A DNA stretch of 64,000 bases. Source: Actinomadura rifamycini DSM 43936. Lineage in GTDB: Bacteria > Actinomycetota > Actinomycetes > Streptosporangiales > Streptosporangiaceae. The position numbers were made by a program, and so were the translations under genes. The notes under the pieces are model-generated. The model was not told where the DNA came from. It saw only the letters and a list, made by a program, of their open reading frames with translations, and ran no database searches. Position 1 is the first letter of the stretch; the number at the start of each line of letters is the position of its first letter. The DNA is taken from the NCBI RefSeq assembly GCF_000425065.1, contig NZ_KE384300.1, positions 162,559 to 226,558 of the forward strand. Direction: 5' to 3'. Below are positions 23,974-33,020 of this stretch, piece by piece.

Positions 23974-24906
23974 ATGGCGGCGTTCCTGCTGCGCCGGACG
24001 GTACGGGCCGCGCTGCAGGCCGCGCTCGGCGCGAGCCTCGTCTACCTGCTGGCCGCCGCCGCGCTCGACCCCCGCGCCCACCCGGCGGACCGGGCCGCGC
24101 GCCCGCCGGACGCCGTCGTCGACGCCCGCCTCGCCCGGCTCAACCTCGACCCCCGCGTCCCGCCGTCCGCCCGCTACCGGGTCTGGGCGGCGGGCGTCCT
24201 GCGCGGCGACCTCGGCCGCACCCTCGACGGCCGGCCCGTCGGACCCGAACTGCGCCGCCGCCTCGGGGTCGGCGTCCGGCTCGTCCTCCCCGGCGCGCTG
24301 CTCGGCTCCGTTCTCGGCGTCGCCCTCGGCGCGTGGGCGGCGGCACGGCGGGCCGCGGACCGGCTCGTCTCCCCGCTCACCTACGTGCTCGCCGCCGTCC
24401 CGGTGTTCGTGCTCGCCGTCCTCGCGCAGATCGCCGCGGCCGCCGCCAACGACGCCGCGGGCGTCCGGGCCGTCACCTGGACCGGCGGCACGGCGTCCGG
24501 GCCGCTGCTCCCGACCCTCGTGATCGCGCTCGCGCAGGCGGCCCTCGTCGCCCGCTACCAGCGGGTCGCGACGCTGGACGTGCTGGACGCCGCGTTCGTC
24601 CGGGCGGCCCGCGCGAAGGGGCTGCGGCGCCGCGGAGCCCTGCTCCGGCACGCGCTGCGGCCCGCGCTCGTCCCGCTCGCCGCCCGCCTCCCGCACACCG
24701 CCGCGATGCTGCTGCTCGGCGGCATGCTCGTCGAGCAGGTCTTCGGGCGGCACGGCCCCGGCGCGTGGCTGGCCGCGTCGGTCGCGCGCGGCGACGTCAA
24801 CGCGGTCGCCGCCGTCGGCGGCCTCGCCGCCTGCGCGGTGCCGGCGGCCGCGCTCGCCGCGGACGTCCTGCACGGGCTCCTCGACCCGCGCGTCCGGCCG
24901 GCGTGA
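23974..24906 (+). CDS. oligopeptide/nickel-type ABC transporter permease (DppB/OppB-like)
   Basis: A 310-residue permease with an N-terminal helix typical of the OppB class (AAFLLRRTVRAALQAALGAS), a hydrophilic external segment (LARLNLDPRVPPSARYRVWA, VLRGDLGRTL) and a membrane block ending in the ABC permease loop FVRAARAKGLRRRGALLRHA. It is shorter and more alanine-rich than E. coli DppB, but the order of features is kept. First gene of a four-gene rightward operon; its stop overlaps the next start in GTGA. GGAAGGG precedes the ATG. Transport of peptides, nickel or a similar ligand is possible; the specificity cannot be read from the permease. Confidence 0.88.
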   Translation: MAAFLLRRTVRAALQAALGASLVYLLAAAALDPRAHPADRAARPPDAVVDARLARLNLDPRVPPSARYRVWAAGVLRGDLGRTLDGRPVGPELRRRLGVGVRLVLPGALLGSVLGVALGAWAAARRAADRLVSPLTYVLAAVPVFVLAVLAQIAAAAANDAAGVRAVTWTGGTASGPLLPTLVIALAQAALVARYQRVATLDVLDAAFVRAARAKGLRRRGALLRHALRPALVPLAARLPHTAAMLLLGGMLVEQVFGRHGPGAWLAASVARGDVNAVAAVGGLAACAVPAAALAADVLHGLLDPRVRPA

Positions 24907-25688
24907 CGCGCGTCGCCGCCGGCCTGGTCCCGCTCGCCGCGCTCGTGCTGCTCGCCGCCGCCGGACCGGCCCTCGCACCGTGGGCGTGGGACGAGATCGA
25001 CTTCACCGCGTTCGGCGAGGGGCCGTCGCGGCGGCACTGGCTCGGCACCACGCAGAACGGGCGCGACGTGTTCGCCGTGACCGTCCACGCCCTCCGCAGG
25101 TCCCTCCTGATCGGCGCCGCCGTCGCCGCCCTCGCGACGTTCCTGGCGGCCCTCGCCGGCACCGTCGCGGGCTACGCGGGCGGGCGCGCCGACCGGGCGC
25201 TGACCTGGTGCGTCGACCTGCTGTCCGTCCTGCCGCCGTTCCTCCTCGCGGCCGTCCTCGCCCCGGACGCGGGCACGCTCGCGCTCGTCGCCGTCCTCGC
25301 CGGGACGATGTGGACGCCGACGGCCCGGACCGTGCGGGCCGCGGTCCGCTCGCTGCGCGCCCGCGAGCACGTCCTGGCCGCCCGGCTCGCCGGGGTGGGC
25401 GCGCCGCGCACGATCGTCCGGCACGTCCTGCCGGCGCTCGCGCCGCTGCTCGCGGTCGACGCGGGCCTCACCGTCGGCGCCGCGGTCATCGCCGAGAGCG
25501 GGCTCGCCCACCTCGGGTTCGGCGTCCGCCCGCCCGGCGTGTCGCTCGGCTCGCTGGTCGCCGACGGCGGCCCGGCCGTCCTCGCGTTCCCCTGGCGGTT
25601 CGGCTTCCCCGCCGCGCTCCTGGTCCTGATCGCCGTCGCCGCGAACCTGCTCGCCGACGGCCTCCGCGACGCCCTCGACCCGCGGTGA
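24903..25688 (+). CDS. oligopeptide/nickel-type ABC transporter permease (DppC/OppC-like)
   Basis: A 261-residue second permease. It has the class marker for DppC proteins, HWLGTTQNGRDVFAVTVHALRRSL, after a first helix, and the coupling loop EHVLAARLAGVGAPRTIVRHVLP. Four to five further helices follow. It forms the membrane channel with the preceding permease. Start is GTG at 24903 inside the GTGA overlap; its own stop overlaps the ATPase gene in the same way, so all three are translationally coupled. The domain before the first helix is very short, which is usual for this subgroup in actinobacteria. Confidence 0.88.
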   Translation: MTRVAAGLVPLAALVLLAAAGPALAPWAWDEIDFTAFGEGPSRRHWLGTTQNGRDVFAVTVHALRRSLLIGAAVAALATFLAALAGTVAGYAGGRADRALTWCVDLLSVLPPFLLAAVLAPDAGTLALVAVLAGTMWTPTARTVRAAVRSLRAREHVLAARLAGVGAPRTIVRHVLPALAPLLAVDAGLTVGAAVIAESGLAHLGFGVRPPGVSLGSLVADGGPAVLAFPWRFGFPAALLVLIAVAANLLADGLRDALDPR

Positions 25689-27463
25689 CGGCGCTGGCGG
25701 TCGCGGACCTGCGGGTCCGCTGGGCGGCGGGCGCCCCGGCCGTGCGGGGCGCGGGATTCGACCTGCGCGCGGGGGAGACGCTGGGCGTCGTCGGCGCGTC
25801 GGGCTCCGGCAAGACCGCCCTCGCCCTCGCCGTCCTCGGCCTGCTCCCGGACGGCGCGCGCGCCGACGGGTCGGTGCGCCTGCACGGCAGGGAACTCCTC
25901 GGCCGCTCCGACGCCGAACTCTCCCGGATCCGCGGCAAGGACCTGGCGATGGTGTTCCAGGACCTCGCCTCTCTCAATCCCGTCCGCACCGTGGGCGCCC
26001 AGATCGCCGAAGCCGTCCGCGTCCATCGGCGCACCAGCCGCGCGGCGGCGCGCGCGCAGGCCGTCGAACTGCTCGGCCTCGTCGGCATCCCGCACGCACC
26101 CCGGCGCGCGCGGGCCTACCCCCACGAATACTCGGGCGGGATGCAGAGGCGCGCGCTGATCGCGATGGCGATGGCGCACGACCCGTCCGTCCTCATCGCG
26201 GACGAGCCGACCGCGGGCCTCGACGTCACCGTCCAGGCGCAGATCCTCGACGTGCTGCGCACCGCGCGGGCGTCCGGGACCGCGACCGTCCTCATCGCGC
26301 ACGACCTCGGCGTCGTCGCGGGCATCGCCGACCGCGTCCTCGTCATGCACGACGGGCGCGCGGTCGAGCAGGGCCCGGCCGAGGAGGTCTACCGGCGCCC
26401 CCGCACGCCCCGCACGGCCGCGCTCCTGCGTGCGGCGCCGCGCATCGCCCCGCGCCCCGCGCGCGCCCGGCCGCCCGGCCCCGCGGTCCTCGCCGTCGAC
26501 GCGCTCGTCCGCCACCACGGCGCCGTGCGAGCGGTGGACGGCGTCACGTTCGACGTCCGGCGAGGCGAGACCCTCGCGCTGGTGGGCGAGTCGGGCTGCG
26601 GCAAGACGACCGCCCTCATGGAGATCGTCCGCCTGGCCCGGCCCCCGCGCGGCAGGATCACCGTCCTCGGCGAGGACACCGCGACCCTCCGCCGCGCCCG
26701 CCGCAGAACCCTGCGCCGCGACGTCCAACTCGTCTTCCAGGACCCCTGTTCATCGCTCAACCCCCGGATGCGCGTCCGCGACATCATCGCCGAGCCGCTC
26801 ACCGCCCACGGCATGCCCGCATCCGAGCGCGTCCGGGACCTCCTCGGCCTCGTGGGCCTCGAACCCCGCCACGCGGACCGCCGCCCACACGAACTGTCGG
26901 GCGGGCAGAAACAACGAGTCGGCATCGCCAGGGCGCTCGCTCTGGAACCACGCCTACTCCTCCTGGACGAACCCGTCGCGTCACTGGACGCGACCACACA
27001 AGCCGGGGTGCTGAACCTCCTGCAAGAACTCCAGTCCCGGCTCGGCCTCGCGTGCGTGTTCGTCGCCCACGACCTCGCGGTCGTCCACCGGATCGCCGAT
27101 CGCGTCGCCGTCATGCACGCGGGCCGCATCGTCGAACTGGGCCCGGCCGACGAGGTCTATGCGGCGCCTGCACACCCGTACACGCGCGCGCTCCTGGACG
27201 CGGTCCCGATCCCCGATCCCGTCCTCGAGCGCGCGCGCCCCCGCGTCGTCCTGCACGGCGAGGCGCCCGACCCCGCGAACCCGCCCGACGGCTGCCGCTT
27301 CCGCGCCCGATGCCCGATCCACCCCGCGCTCCCGCCCGCCGCGCGCGCCCGGTGCGCCGCATCGGACCCCGAGCCACGCCCCACCGGCCGTCAGGCCCAC
27401 GAGGTCGCCTGCCACCACCCCTTGCCCCAGCCCGCCCCCTCGACCCCCCGGAGCACCACATGA
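25685..27463 (+). CDS. fused dual ATP-binding protein (OppD-OppF type)
   Basis: A 592-residue protein with two complete ABC ATPase domains in one chain. Domain 1 (about 1-255) has GASGSGKT, YSGGMQRR and VLIADEPTAGLD; domain 2 (about 268-592) has GESGCGKTT, LSGGQKQR and LLLLDEPVASLD. The C-terminus carries the oligopeptide-transporter extension with CRFRARCPIHPALPP, containing Cys residues that in related proteins can bind a metal cluster. The start is GTG within the stop of the permease gene, and the end overlaps the next ATG by 4 nt. A fused pair replaces separate OppD and OppF, common in actinobacteria. Confidence 0.92.
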   Translation: MTALAVADLRVRWAAGAPAVRGAGFDLRAGETLGVVGASGSGKTALALAVLGLLPDGARADGSVRLHGRELLGRSDAELSRIRGKDLAMVFQDLASLNPVRTVGAQIAEAVRVHRRTSRAAARAQAVELLGLVGIPHAPRRARAYPHEYSGGMQRRALIAMAMAHDPSVLIADEPTAGLDVTVQAQILDVLRTARASGTATVLIAHDLGVVAGIADRVLVMHDGRAVEQGPAEEVYRRPRTPRTAALLRAAPRIAPRPARARPPGPAVLAVDALVRHHGAVRAVDGVTFDVRRGETLALVGESGCGKTTALMEIVRLARPPRGRITVLGEDTATLRRARRRTLRRDVQLVFQDPCSSLNPRMRVRDIIAEPLTAHGMPASERVRDLLGLVGLEPRHADRRPHELSGGQKQRVGIARALALEPRLLLLDEPVASLDATTQAGVLNLLQELQSRLGLACVFVAHDLAVVHRIADRVAVMHAGRIVELGPADEVYAAPAHPYTRALLDAVPIPDPVLERARPRVVLHGEAPDPANPPDGCRFRARCPIHPALPPAARARCAASDPEPRPTGRQAHEVACHHPLPQPAPSTPRSTT

Positions 27464-29577
27464 ACCCGAGCAGCAGCCGCGCCACACACCCCGCCGTACC
27501 CGCCCACGACTCGCCGCTTCACCCGGTGACGGCCCCGTCCGCCTTCGCGACGGGCGGGGCGGAGCCGGTCGGCCGGTCCGCCTCGCCGGATGTCGCCGGT
27601 CTGGCGATCACTGGGGAGGGGCGGCCCGGCGGGCAGCGCGACCGCGCCGACCGGGCCGGTGGGCTTCCGCTTCACCCGGTGACGGCCCCGTCCGCCTTCG
27701 CGACGGGCGGGGCGGAGCCGGTAGGCCGGTCCGCCTCGCCGGACGTCGCCGGCCTGGCGATCACCGGGGAGGAGCGGTCCGGCGGGCAGCGCGACCGCGC
27801 CGACCGGGCCGGTGGGCTTCCGCCGGGCCTTCGCGGCCGGTGCGGTGCCGGCGGTCGTGACGGCGTTGCTCGGGCGCCGGGGAAGGGGGTGTGGCGGGTG
27901 GTGGTTGCCGGGGTTGTTGTGGTGCCCGTGGCATTGGGCGGGGCTGGATGTACGGGGGGTGCGGCACGGGGAACCGGGGTGAGTGCCGTGTTGCCTCGGT
28001 CGGACGTCAATCCGATGCCGCGCGAGCGTGTGCGGGACGGAGGCACTCTGCAATGGGCGCTGCCGGAATTCCCGGCGCAGTGGAACTTCCACCACGTGAA
28101 CGGGAAAACGGGCTCGGTCGATCGGGTCGTCCAAGCAGCTTTGCCTCGCCTCATGCGGGCGGACGAGAAAGGCGTGGTGCATCGCGTTCCCGAGTACCTT
28201 CATTCGGCCGAGGTAAAGCGCACGGGACGCGGGCAGACGGTCGTCTACCGGCTCAACCCGGAGGCGCGATGGTCGGACGGGCGGGCCATCGGGTACCGGG
28301 ACTTCGCAGTGCAGGCGCGCGCGCTGTCCGGGCGGGATCCGCGGTATGAGATCGCCGACGACACGGGTTACCGGCGCATCGCACGGGTCGAGCGGGGTGC
28401 GGACGAGCAGGTCGTGAAGGTCGTGTTCGCGCGGCGTTACGCGGACTGGCGCCGCCTGTTCAGCCCGCTGTATCCGGCGGCGGCGTACGGCGATCCCCGG
28501 GCGTTCAACACCGGGTGGCTCGAGCGGCCGCCCGTCACCGCGGGGCCGTTCCGGGTCGGGCGGGTGGACCGGACGGCGAAGACGATCACGCTCGTGCGGG
28601 ACCCGGGCTGGTGGGGCAGGCCCGCGAAGCTCGACCGGATCGTCTACCGGGCGATGGATCCGATGGCGATGCCGGGGGCGTTCGCCAACGGGGAGGTCGG
28701 CCTGATGGAGGTCGGGCTGGACGCGGGCGCGCTGCGGCGGGTGCGGGCGGCCGACGGCGGCGAGGTGCGGCGGGCGGGCGGCCCGGACTCGCGGGTGTTC
28801 ACGCTCAACGCGGCGGGGGCGGTCCTGTCGGACGTGCGGGTGCGGCGCGCGGTGATGCTCGGCCTGGACCGGGACGCGATCGCCCGGTCCGACCTCGTGG
28901 GGCTCGGCGTCCCCGCGCGGACGCTCGGCAACCACTTCTACGTCGGCACCCAGCCGGGCTATCGCGACAACTCGGGTGTCCACGGACGGTACGACCCCGC
29001 GGCGGCGGCGCGGCTCCTCGACGCCGCGGGCTGGGCGAAACGGGGCCGCCACCGCGCGAAGGACGGGCGGACGCTCGCGCTCCGGTTCGTCGTCGCGGCC
29101 GGGCAGCCCATCGGCGGGCGGGAAGGGGAACTGGCGCGCGCGCTGCTCGAACGCATCGGCGTTCGGGTGGACATCGAACCGGTTCCGGCCGACGACCTGT
29201 TCGGGCGCATCACGCGGGGGGACTTCGACATCGCGCCGTTCTCCTGGTTCGGCACACCGTTCCCCGTGTCGTCGATGCGGGCGGTCTACGCGCGCCCACG
29301 GGAGGGGGAGGTCCGGCAGAACTACTCAGGAGGCGGTACCGCGACGATCGACGCGACGCTCGAGAAAGCGGTCACGGCGGGGGATCCGGCTGAGGTCCAC
29401 ACCCTTGTGAACCGGGCCGATCGACTCGTCTGGCAGGAAGCGCTCGTCCTGCCGCTGTACCAGCGTCCTCAACTGGTGGCCGCGCGCGTGGACCTGGCCA
29501 ACATCGGCGCCTGCGGCTTCCACCAGCCCGCTTACGAGGACATCGGTTTCGCTCAGGACGCCTCGGAGGACGGGTAG
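27460..29577 (+). CDS. ABC transporter family 5 substrate-binding protein with repeat-bearing N-terminal extension
   Basis: From the ATG in the 4-nt overlap with the ATPase gene the frame gives 705 residues. The family 5 solute-binding core starts near residue 190 (GGTLQWALPEFPAQWNFHH) and includes YRLNPEARWSDGRAIGYRDF, the AFNTGWLERPPVTAGPFR segment and RRAVMLGLDRDAIARSDLV. Residues 1-143 are atypical: Pro/Ala/Gly-rich and containing a 51-residue unit repeated in tandem. A hydrophobic signal-like stretch, VWRVVVAGVVVVPVALGGAGC, begins at GTG 27889 and ends at a Cys that could be lipidated, although the lipobox is poor. The real start may be 27889, leaving 27464-27888 as spacer. It recognises the ligand outside the cell for the transporter. 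Confidence 0.8.
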   Translation: MNPSSSRATHPAVPAHDSPLHPVTAPSAFATGGAEPVGRSASPDVAGLAITGEGRPGGQRDRADRAGGLPLHPVTAPSAFATGGAEPVGRSASPDVAGLAITGEERSGGQRDRADRAGGLPPGLRGRCGAGGRDGVARAPGKGVWRVVVAGVVVVPVALGGAGCTGGAARGTGVSAVLPRSDVNPMPRERVRDGGTLQWALPEFPAQWNFHHVNGKTGSVDRVVQAALPRLMRADEKGVVHRVPEYLHSAEVKRTGRGQTVVYRLNPEARWSDGRAIGYRDFAVQARALSGRDPRYEIADDTGYRRIARVERGADEQVVKVVFARRYADWRRLFSPLYPAAAYGDPRAFNTGWLERPPVTAGPFRVGRVDRTAKTITLVRDPGWWGRPAKLDRIVYRAMDPMAMPGAFANGEVGLMEVGLDAGALRRVRAADGGEVRRAGGPDSRVFTLNAAGAVLSDVRVRRAVMLGLDRDAIARSDLVGLGVPARTLGNHFYVGTQPGYRDNSGVHGRYDPAAAARLLDAAGWAKRGRHRAKDGRTLALRFVVAAGQPIGGREGELARALLERIGVRVDIEPVPADDLFGRITRGDFDIAPFSWFGTPFPVSSMRAVYARPREGEVRQNYSGGGTATIDATLEKAVTAGDPAEVHTLVNRADRLVWQEALVLPLYQRPQLVAARVDLANIGACGFHQPAYEDIGFAQDASEDG
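27514..27819. repeat. two tandem copies of a 153-bp unit
   Basis: The segments 27514-27666 and 27667-27819 are near-identical, with only scattered substitutions (for example GGTCGGCCGG against GGTAGGCCGG). 153 is a multiple of three, so the frame continues as two 51-residue copies starting PLHPVTAPSAFATGG. The first bases of a further unit (GGTGGGCTTCCGC) follow the second copy. Confidence 0.9.
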
Positions 29578-30296
29578 GGGAGTTCGATGCCCTTGCGGTC
29601 GCTGGTGTAGCGGGCGCTCCACACGTAGAGCTTCAGGTCGTCCGCGGACACGCCGTCCTTGACGGGGAGGTCGGAGGCGATCCGCACCACGTAGGACGCG
29701 CCCGCGGGGATCATCCGGGTGCCGGCCTCCTCGAACGGGGGCTCGGCCCGGTCGACGCGGGCGATGATCTCGCTTCGGTTGGGCAGCGTGCACATGTCCT
29801 TGGGGACGCCGACCTGCGGCATGCACCGCTCCCGCGCGTCCTTCGGCACCTCCGCCTCGGGCATGAACAGGTCGGCGGGGAAGTCCAGCATGACCGGACG
29901 GCGCTGCGTGTTCGTCAGGACGTAGTCGGCGTAGGCGTACGTGGTTCCGGACGGCGGCGCCTGGGTGGAGCCGAGCGGTTCGGCGTCCGTGCCGGAACCG
30001 ACGGCCGCGAGGCTGTAGCCGTAGCCCTCGGGGGTGGTGAACGGGACGGCGGCGCCCGTCCGGGGCGCGGGCTGCGAGCTCAGCGAGGGCGAGGCGCCCG
30101 ATCCGCTCGCGCGGGACGGCGGCGCCCCGGCGTCCCCGGCGTCCGGCCCCGGCCGCAGGACGACGATGCCCGCGGCGATCGCGGCGATGCCGACGGCGCC
30201 CGTGAGCGCGCCCGCGAGGCCGAGCCGTCCGGCGCCGGTCCGCCGGGGCTTGCGCCGCCGGCCTCCCGCGGACCGCGGCTGGTTGCTGTACGACAT
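29553..30296 (-). CDS. membrane-anchored extracytoplasmic protein of unknown function
   Basis: A 247-residue protein. A basic, Arg/Lys-rich cytoplasmic N-terminus (SAGGRRRKPRRTG) is followed by one membrane helix (LAGALTGAVGIAAIAAGIVV), a Pro/Ser/Ala linker and an external domain. That domain has the form of an immunoglobulin-like fold (TYAYADYVLTNTQRRPVMLDFPAD), two Cys (ERCMPQ, DMCTLPN) likely paired, and a beta-rich end. No family is recognised with certainty. It resembles actinobacterial secreted DUF4352-like domains, inference only. The 3' end overlaps the convergent substrate-binding gene by 25 bp. It is monocistronic. Confidence 0.65.
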   Translation of the reverse strand: MSYSNQPRSAGGRRRKPRRTGAGRLGLAGALTGAVGIAAIAAGIVVLRPGPDAGDAGAPPSRASGSGASPSLSSQPAPRTGAAVPFTTPEGYGYSLAAVGSGTDAEPLGSTQAPPSGTTYAYADYVLTNTQRRPVMLDFPADLFMPEAEVPKDARERCMPQVGVPKDMCTLPNRSEIIARVDRAEPPFEEAGTRMIPAGASYVVRIASDLPVKDGVSADDLKLYVWSARYTSDRKGIELPYPSSEAS

Positions 30297-30441
30297 GGTC
30301 TCCGTGCTCCCCTCAGCCCGTTGCGTCCGAATCGGTAAGCGCGTGCTGCCGGTGGGTGGCTGGTCACGATACCGGACACCCGGATCAGCGCCGGACAGGC
30401 CACCATTGACGGGAGAAACACCGAACCACTAGGGCGAACGC

Positions 30442-31785
30442 CTACGAACCGCGTTCGAGGAGGGCGTCGCGGCCGAGGCCCCGCAGGGACGCGTCGAGCA
30501 CCTGCGCGGTGTGCGCGATCGCGATGGCGTCGCCCCGGCGGCGCAGCGCGCCCGCGATCTGCATCGTGCATCCCGGGTTGGCGGCGACCAGCAGCTCGGC
30601 GCCGGTCGCGGCCACGCCGGCCGCCTTGCGGTCGCCCAGCTCCCCGGCCGCCTCCGGCTGGAACACGTTGTACGTGCCGGCCGAGCCGCAGCAGATGTCG
30701 GGGTCGGCGATCTCCCGGACGGTCAGTTCGGGGATCTGCGCGAGCAGCGCCCGCGGCTGCGCCCGCACGCCCTGCGCGTGGGACAGGTGGCAGGCGTCGT
30801 GGTAGGCGACGGTGACCGGAAGCGGCCCGCGCTCCGCGCGGGGCCCCAGCTCGGCGAGGAACTCCGCGAGGTCGCGGGTGCGCTCCGCCAGCCCCTCCGC
30901 CCGGCGCGCCCACGCGGGATCGTCCGCCAGCAGCGCCCCGTACTCCTTCATCGACGACCCGCAGCCCGCCGAGTTCACCACGATGACGTCCACGCGCTCG
31001 AACGCCTCGATCGTCCGGCGGGCGAACGCGCGCGCCTCGTCCGCGCGTCCCGCGTGCATCGACAGGGCGCCGCAGCAGCCCTGCCCGCGCGGGATGAGGA
31101 CGTCGCACCCCTCCATCGCCAGCACGCGGGCCGTCGCCGCGTTGACGCCCGGGAAGAACTCGCCCTGCACGCAGCCGACCAGCATGCCCACCGTGGCGCG
31201 CCGGCCGCCGCGCGCGGCGACCCGCTCCGGCAGCCGCGGCGCCCGGCCGAGCGGCGGCGCGAGCCGCTCCATCGCCGCCAGCGACGGCGACACCCGCTCC
31301 AGCAGGCCCGAGCGGCGGACGAACCGGTCCAGGCCCGACCGCTGGTAGGCGCGCAGCGGCCCGCGCAGCGCCCGCAGCCGCCGCCGGTACGGGAACAGCC
31401 GGAAGACCAGCTCGCGGACGGCCCGCTCCCGCAGCGGCCGCGGGTGGTCGCGCTCGACCTCGGCCCGCGTCAGCTCGATCAGCCGGTCGTACTGGACGCC
31501 CGACGGGCACGCCGTCACGCACGCCATGCAGCCGAGGCAGCGGTCGAAGTGCTCGACCATCGGACCGCCGAGCGGCTCGCCCTTCGCGTGCTGGTCCATC
31601 AGGTGGATGCGCCCGCGCGGCGAGTCCGCCTCCTCGCCCCACAGGACGTACGTCGGGCACGTCGGCAGGCAGAACCCGCAGTGCACGCAGTCGCCGAGCA
31701 GGTTCGCCACCTCGCCGGGGGAGCCGGGCGGCACCGGCCCTTGCGGCACCGGCTCGTGCGGCGGTCCGGTCTGCGAAGCGCTCAT
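30442..31785 (-). CDS. glcF: glycolate oxidase iron-sulfur subunit GlcF
   Basis: A 447-residue iron-sulfur protein of glycolate oxidase. Two 4Fe-4S clusters are predicted from CVHCGFCLPTCPTY and CLGCMACVTACPSG near the N-terminus. Two CCG domains follow, with CGALSMHAGRADEA and NSAGCGSSMKEYG, and later CCGSAGTYNVFQPE and NPGCTMQIAGALRR, the signature pattern of heterodisulfide-reductase-like CCG proteins. It passes electrons from the FAD subunits towards the membrane quinone pool. The ATG overlaps the glcE stop by one base. It is the last gene of leftward glcDEF. Confidence 0.93.
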   Translation of the reverse strand: MSASQTGPPHEPVPQGPVPPGSPGEVANLLGDCVHCGFCLPTCPTYVLWGEEADSPRGRIHLMDQHAKGEPLGGPMVEHFDRCLGCMACVTACPSGVQYDRLIELTRAEVERDHPRPLRERAVRELVFRLFPYRRRLRALRGPLRAYQRSGLDRFVRRSGLLERVSPSLAAMERLAPPLGRAPRLPERVAARGGRRATVGMLVGCVQGEFFPGVNAATARVLAMEGCDVLIPRGQGCCGALSMHAGRADEARAFARRTIEAFERVDVIVVNSAGCGSSMKEYGALLADDPAWARRAEGLAERTRDLAEFLAELGPRAERGPLPVTVAYHDACHLSHAQGVRAQPRALLAQIPELTVREIADPDICCGSAGTYNVFQPEAAGELGDRKAAGVAATGAELLVAANPGCTMQIAGALRRRGDAIAIAHTAQVLDASLRGLGRDALLERGS

Positions 31786-33020
31786 CAGATACCTCCCGTG
31801 AAACGGCCGGGGGACAGCCGGTGGTCGGGGTCGAACTGGTCCTTGACGCGCCGCATCAGCCGCAGGGCCGGGACCGGGCCCCACACGTCGACGGCGCCGC
31901 GCACGTCCTCCGGCGCGTAGCGGACGACCGCGCCGCCCTTGTGCCGGGCCAGCGCGTCCCGCACGTCGGCGACGACGTCCGCGACGGTCCCGGACGGGAC
32001 GCCGACGGGGGAGTCGCCCAGGGACAGGCCCACGTACCCGTGCCCGTCGCCGTTCCACGTCACGGCCGTCCCGGTCGCGGGCAGCGCGGCGAGCAGGTCG
32101 CGGAGCGCGGGCGGGGGTGCGGCGACGTCGAGCAGGACGGTGCCGTCCGGGTAGCGGCCCCAGCCGTCGGGGGCGTCCTCCGAGACCTGCGCTTCTCGCC
32201 CCAGGAGTTCGACCGTCTGCTGTGCGCGCGCGCCGACACCGTCGGGGACGCCCTCCAGCAGGACGGCCACCACCCCGGGGGAGAGGTACTCGACGGCACT
32301 CGGCACCACGGGCGAATGCAGGACGGCCTGCACCGCCTCGTGCGCCTCCTCCGGCCCGTCCACGGGACGCGCGACGTACGCGCGCCCGGTGGGCGTCGGG
32401 TGCAGGCGGAACGTGGCCTCGACGATGAGTCCCAGCGTTCCGTACGAGCCGCAGAACAGCCGTCCCAGGTCGTATCCGGCGACGTTCTTGACGACCTTGC
32501 CGCCCGACTTCGCCACCTGACCGTCCGCCCGGACGATCGTGAGCCCGATGACCAGATTCCGTGGCGTTCCGTAAAGGGTCCGGAGCGGACCGGACGCGCC
32601 CGTCGCGATCGTCCCGCCGACCGTGGAGCCGGGGAGGGGCGCGTCCAGGGCGAGCCGCTGCCCCTCGCCCGCGAGCTCCGCGCCCAGCCGTTCCAACGGC
32701 AGCCCCGCCTGCGCGGTGGCCACGAGGTCGCCGGCGGCGTGCTCGACGAGGCGGTCCAGCCGCCGGGTGTCCACGATCAGGTCGCAGCGCCGCGGGGGCG
32801 TCCCCCAGTCCAGCCGCGTCTCGCCGCCGCGCGGGACGACCGCCAGCCCGTGCTCGGCGGCGACCCGCATCACCTCCGCGGCCTCGCCGACCGTGGCGGG
32901 CGCGGCGACGGCGGCGGGCTCGACGCCCAGCACGCCCTCCTCCGGTTCGCCGGGGCGGACGTCGCCGCAGACCTTCGCGAGGGCGCCGAGCGCGTCGCCG
33001 GATGCATCGGGGGGCCGCAT
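31785..33020 (-). CDS. glcE: glycolate oxidase FAD-binding subunit GlcE
   Basis: A 411-residue FAD-linked oxidoreductase of the vanillyl-alcohol-oxidase-like fold. The PP-loop appears as VVPRGGETRLDWGTPP, followed by GSTVGGTIATGASGPLR and the GGKVVKNVAGYDLGRLF segment characteristic of GlcE. It binds FAD but has a shorter C-terminal domain than GlcD. Start and stop overlap the neighbours by single bases, so GlcD, GlcE and GlcF should be made in equal amounts. The protein is slightly longer than E. coli GlcE because of an N-terminal lead. Confidence 0.9.
   Translation of the reverse strand: MRPPDASGDALGALAKVCGDVRPGEPEEGVLGVEPAAVAAPATVGEAAEVMRVAAEHGLAVVPRGGETRLDWGTPPRRCDLIVDTRRLDRLVEHAAGDLVATAQAGLPLERLGAELAGEGQRLALDAPLPGSTVGGTIATGASGPLRTLYGTPRNLVIGLTIVRADGQVAKSGGKVVKNVAGYDLGRLFCGSYGTLGLIVEATFRLHPTPTGRAYVARPVDGPEEAHEAVQAVLHSPVVPSAVEYLSPGVVAVLLEGVPDGVGARAQQTVELLGREAQVSEDAPDGWGRYPDGTVLLDVAAPPPALRDLLAALPATGTAVTWNGDGHGYVGLSLGDSPVGVPSGTVADVVADVRDALARHKGGAVVRYAPEDVRGAVDVWGPVPALRLMRRVKDQFDPDHRLSPGRFTGGI

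Noticed and set aside
27391..29052. Leftward frame through the 153-bp repeats, with repeated GPVGAVALPAGP units
   Set aside because: It is the antisense reading of the substrate-binding gene and its repeats; no start site or domain supports it.
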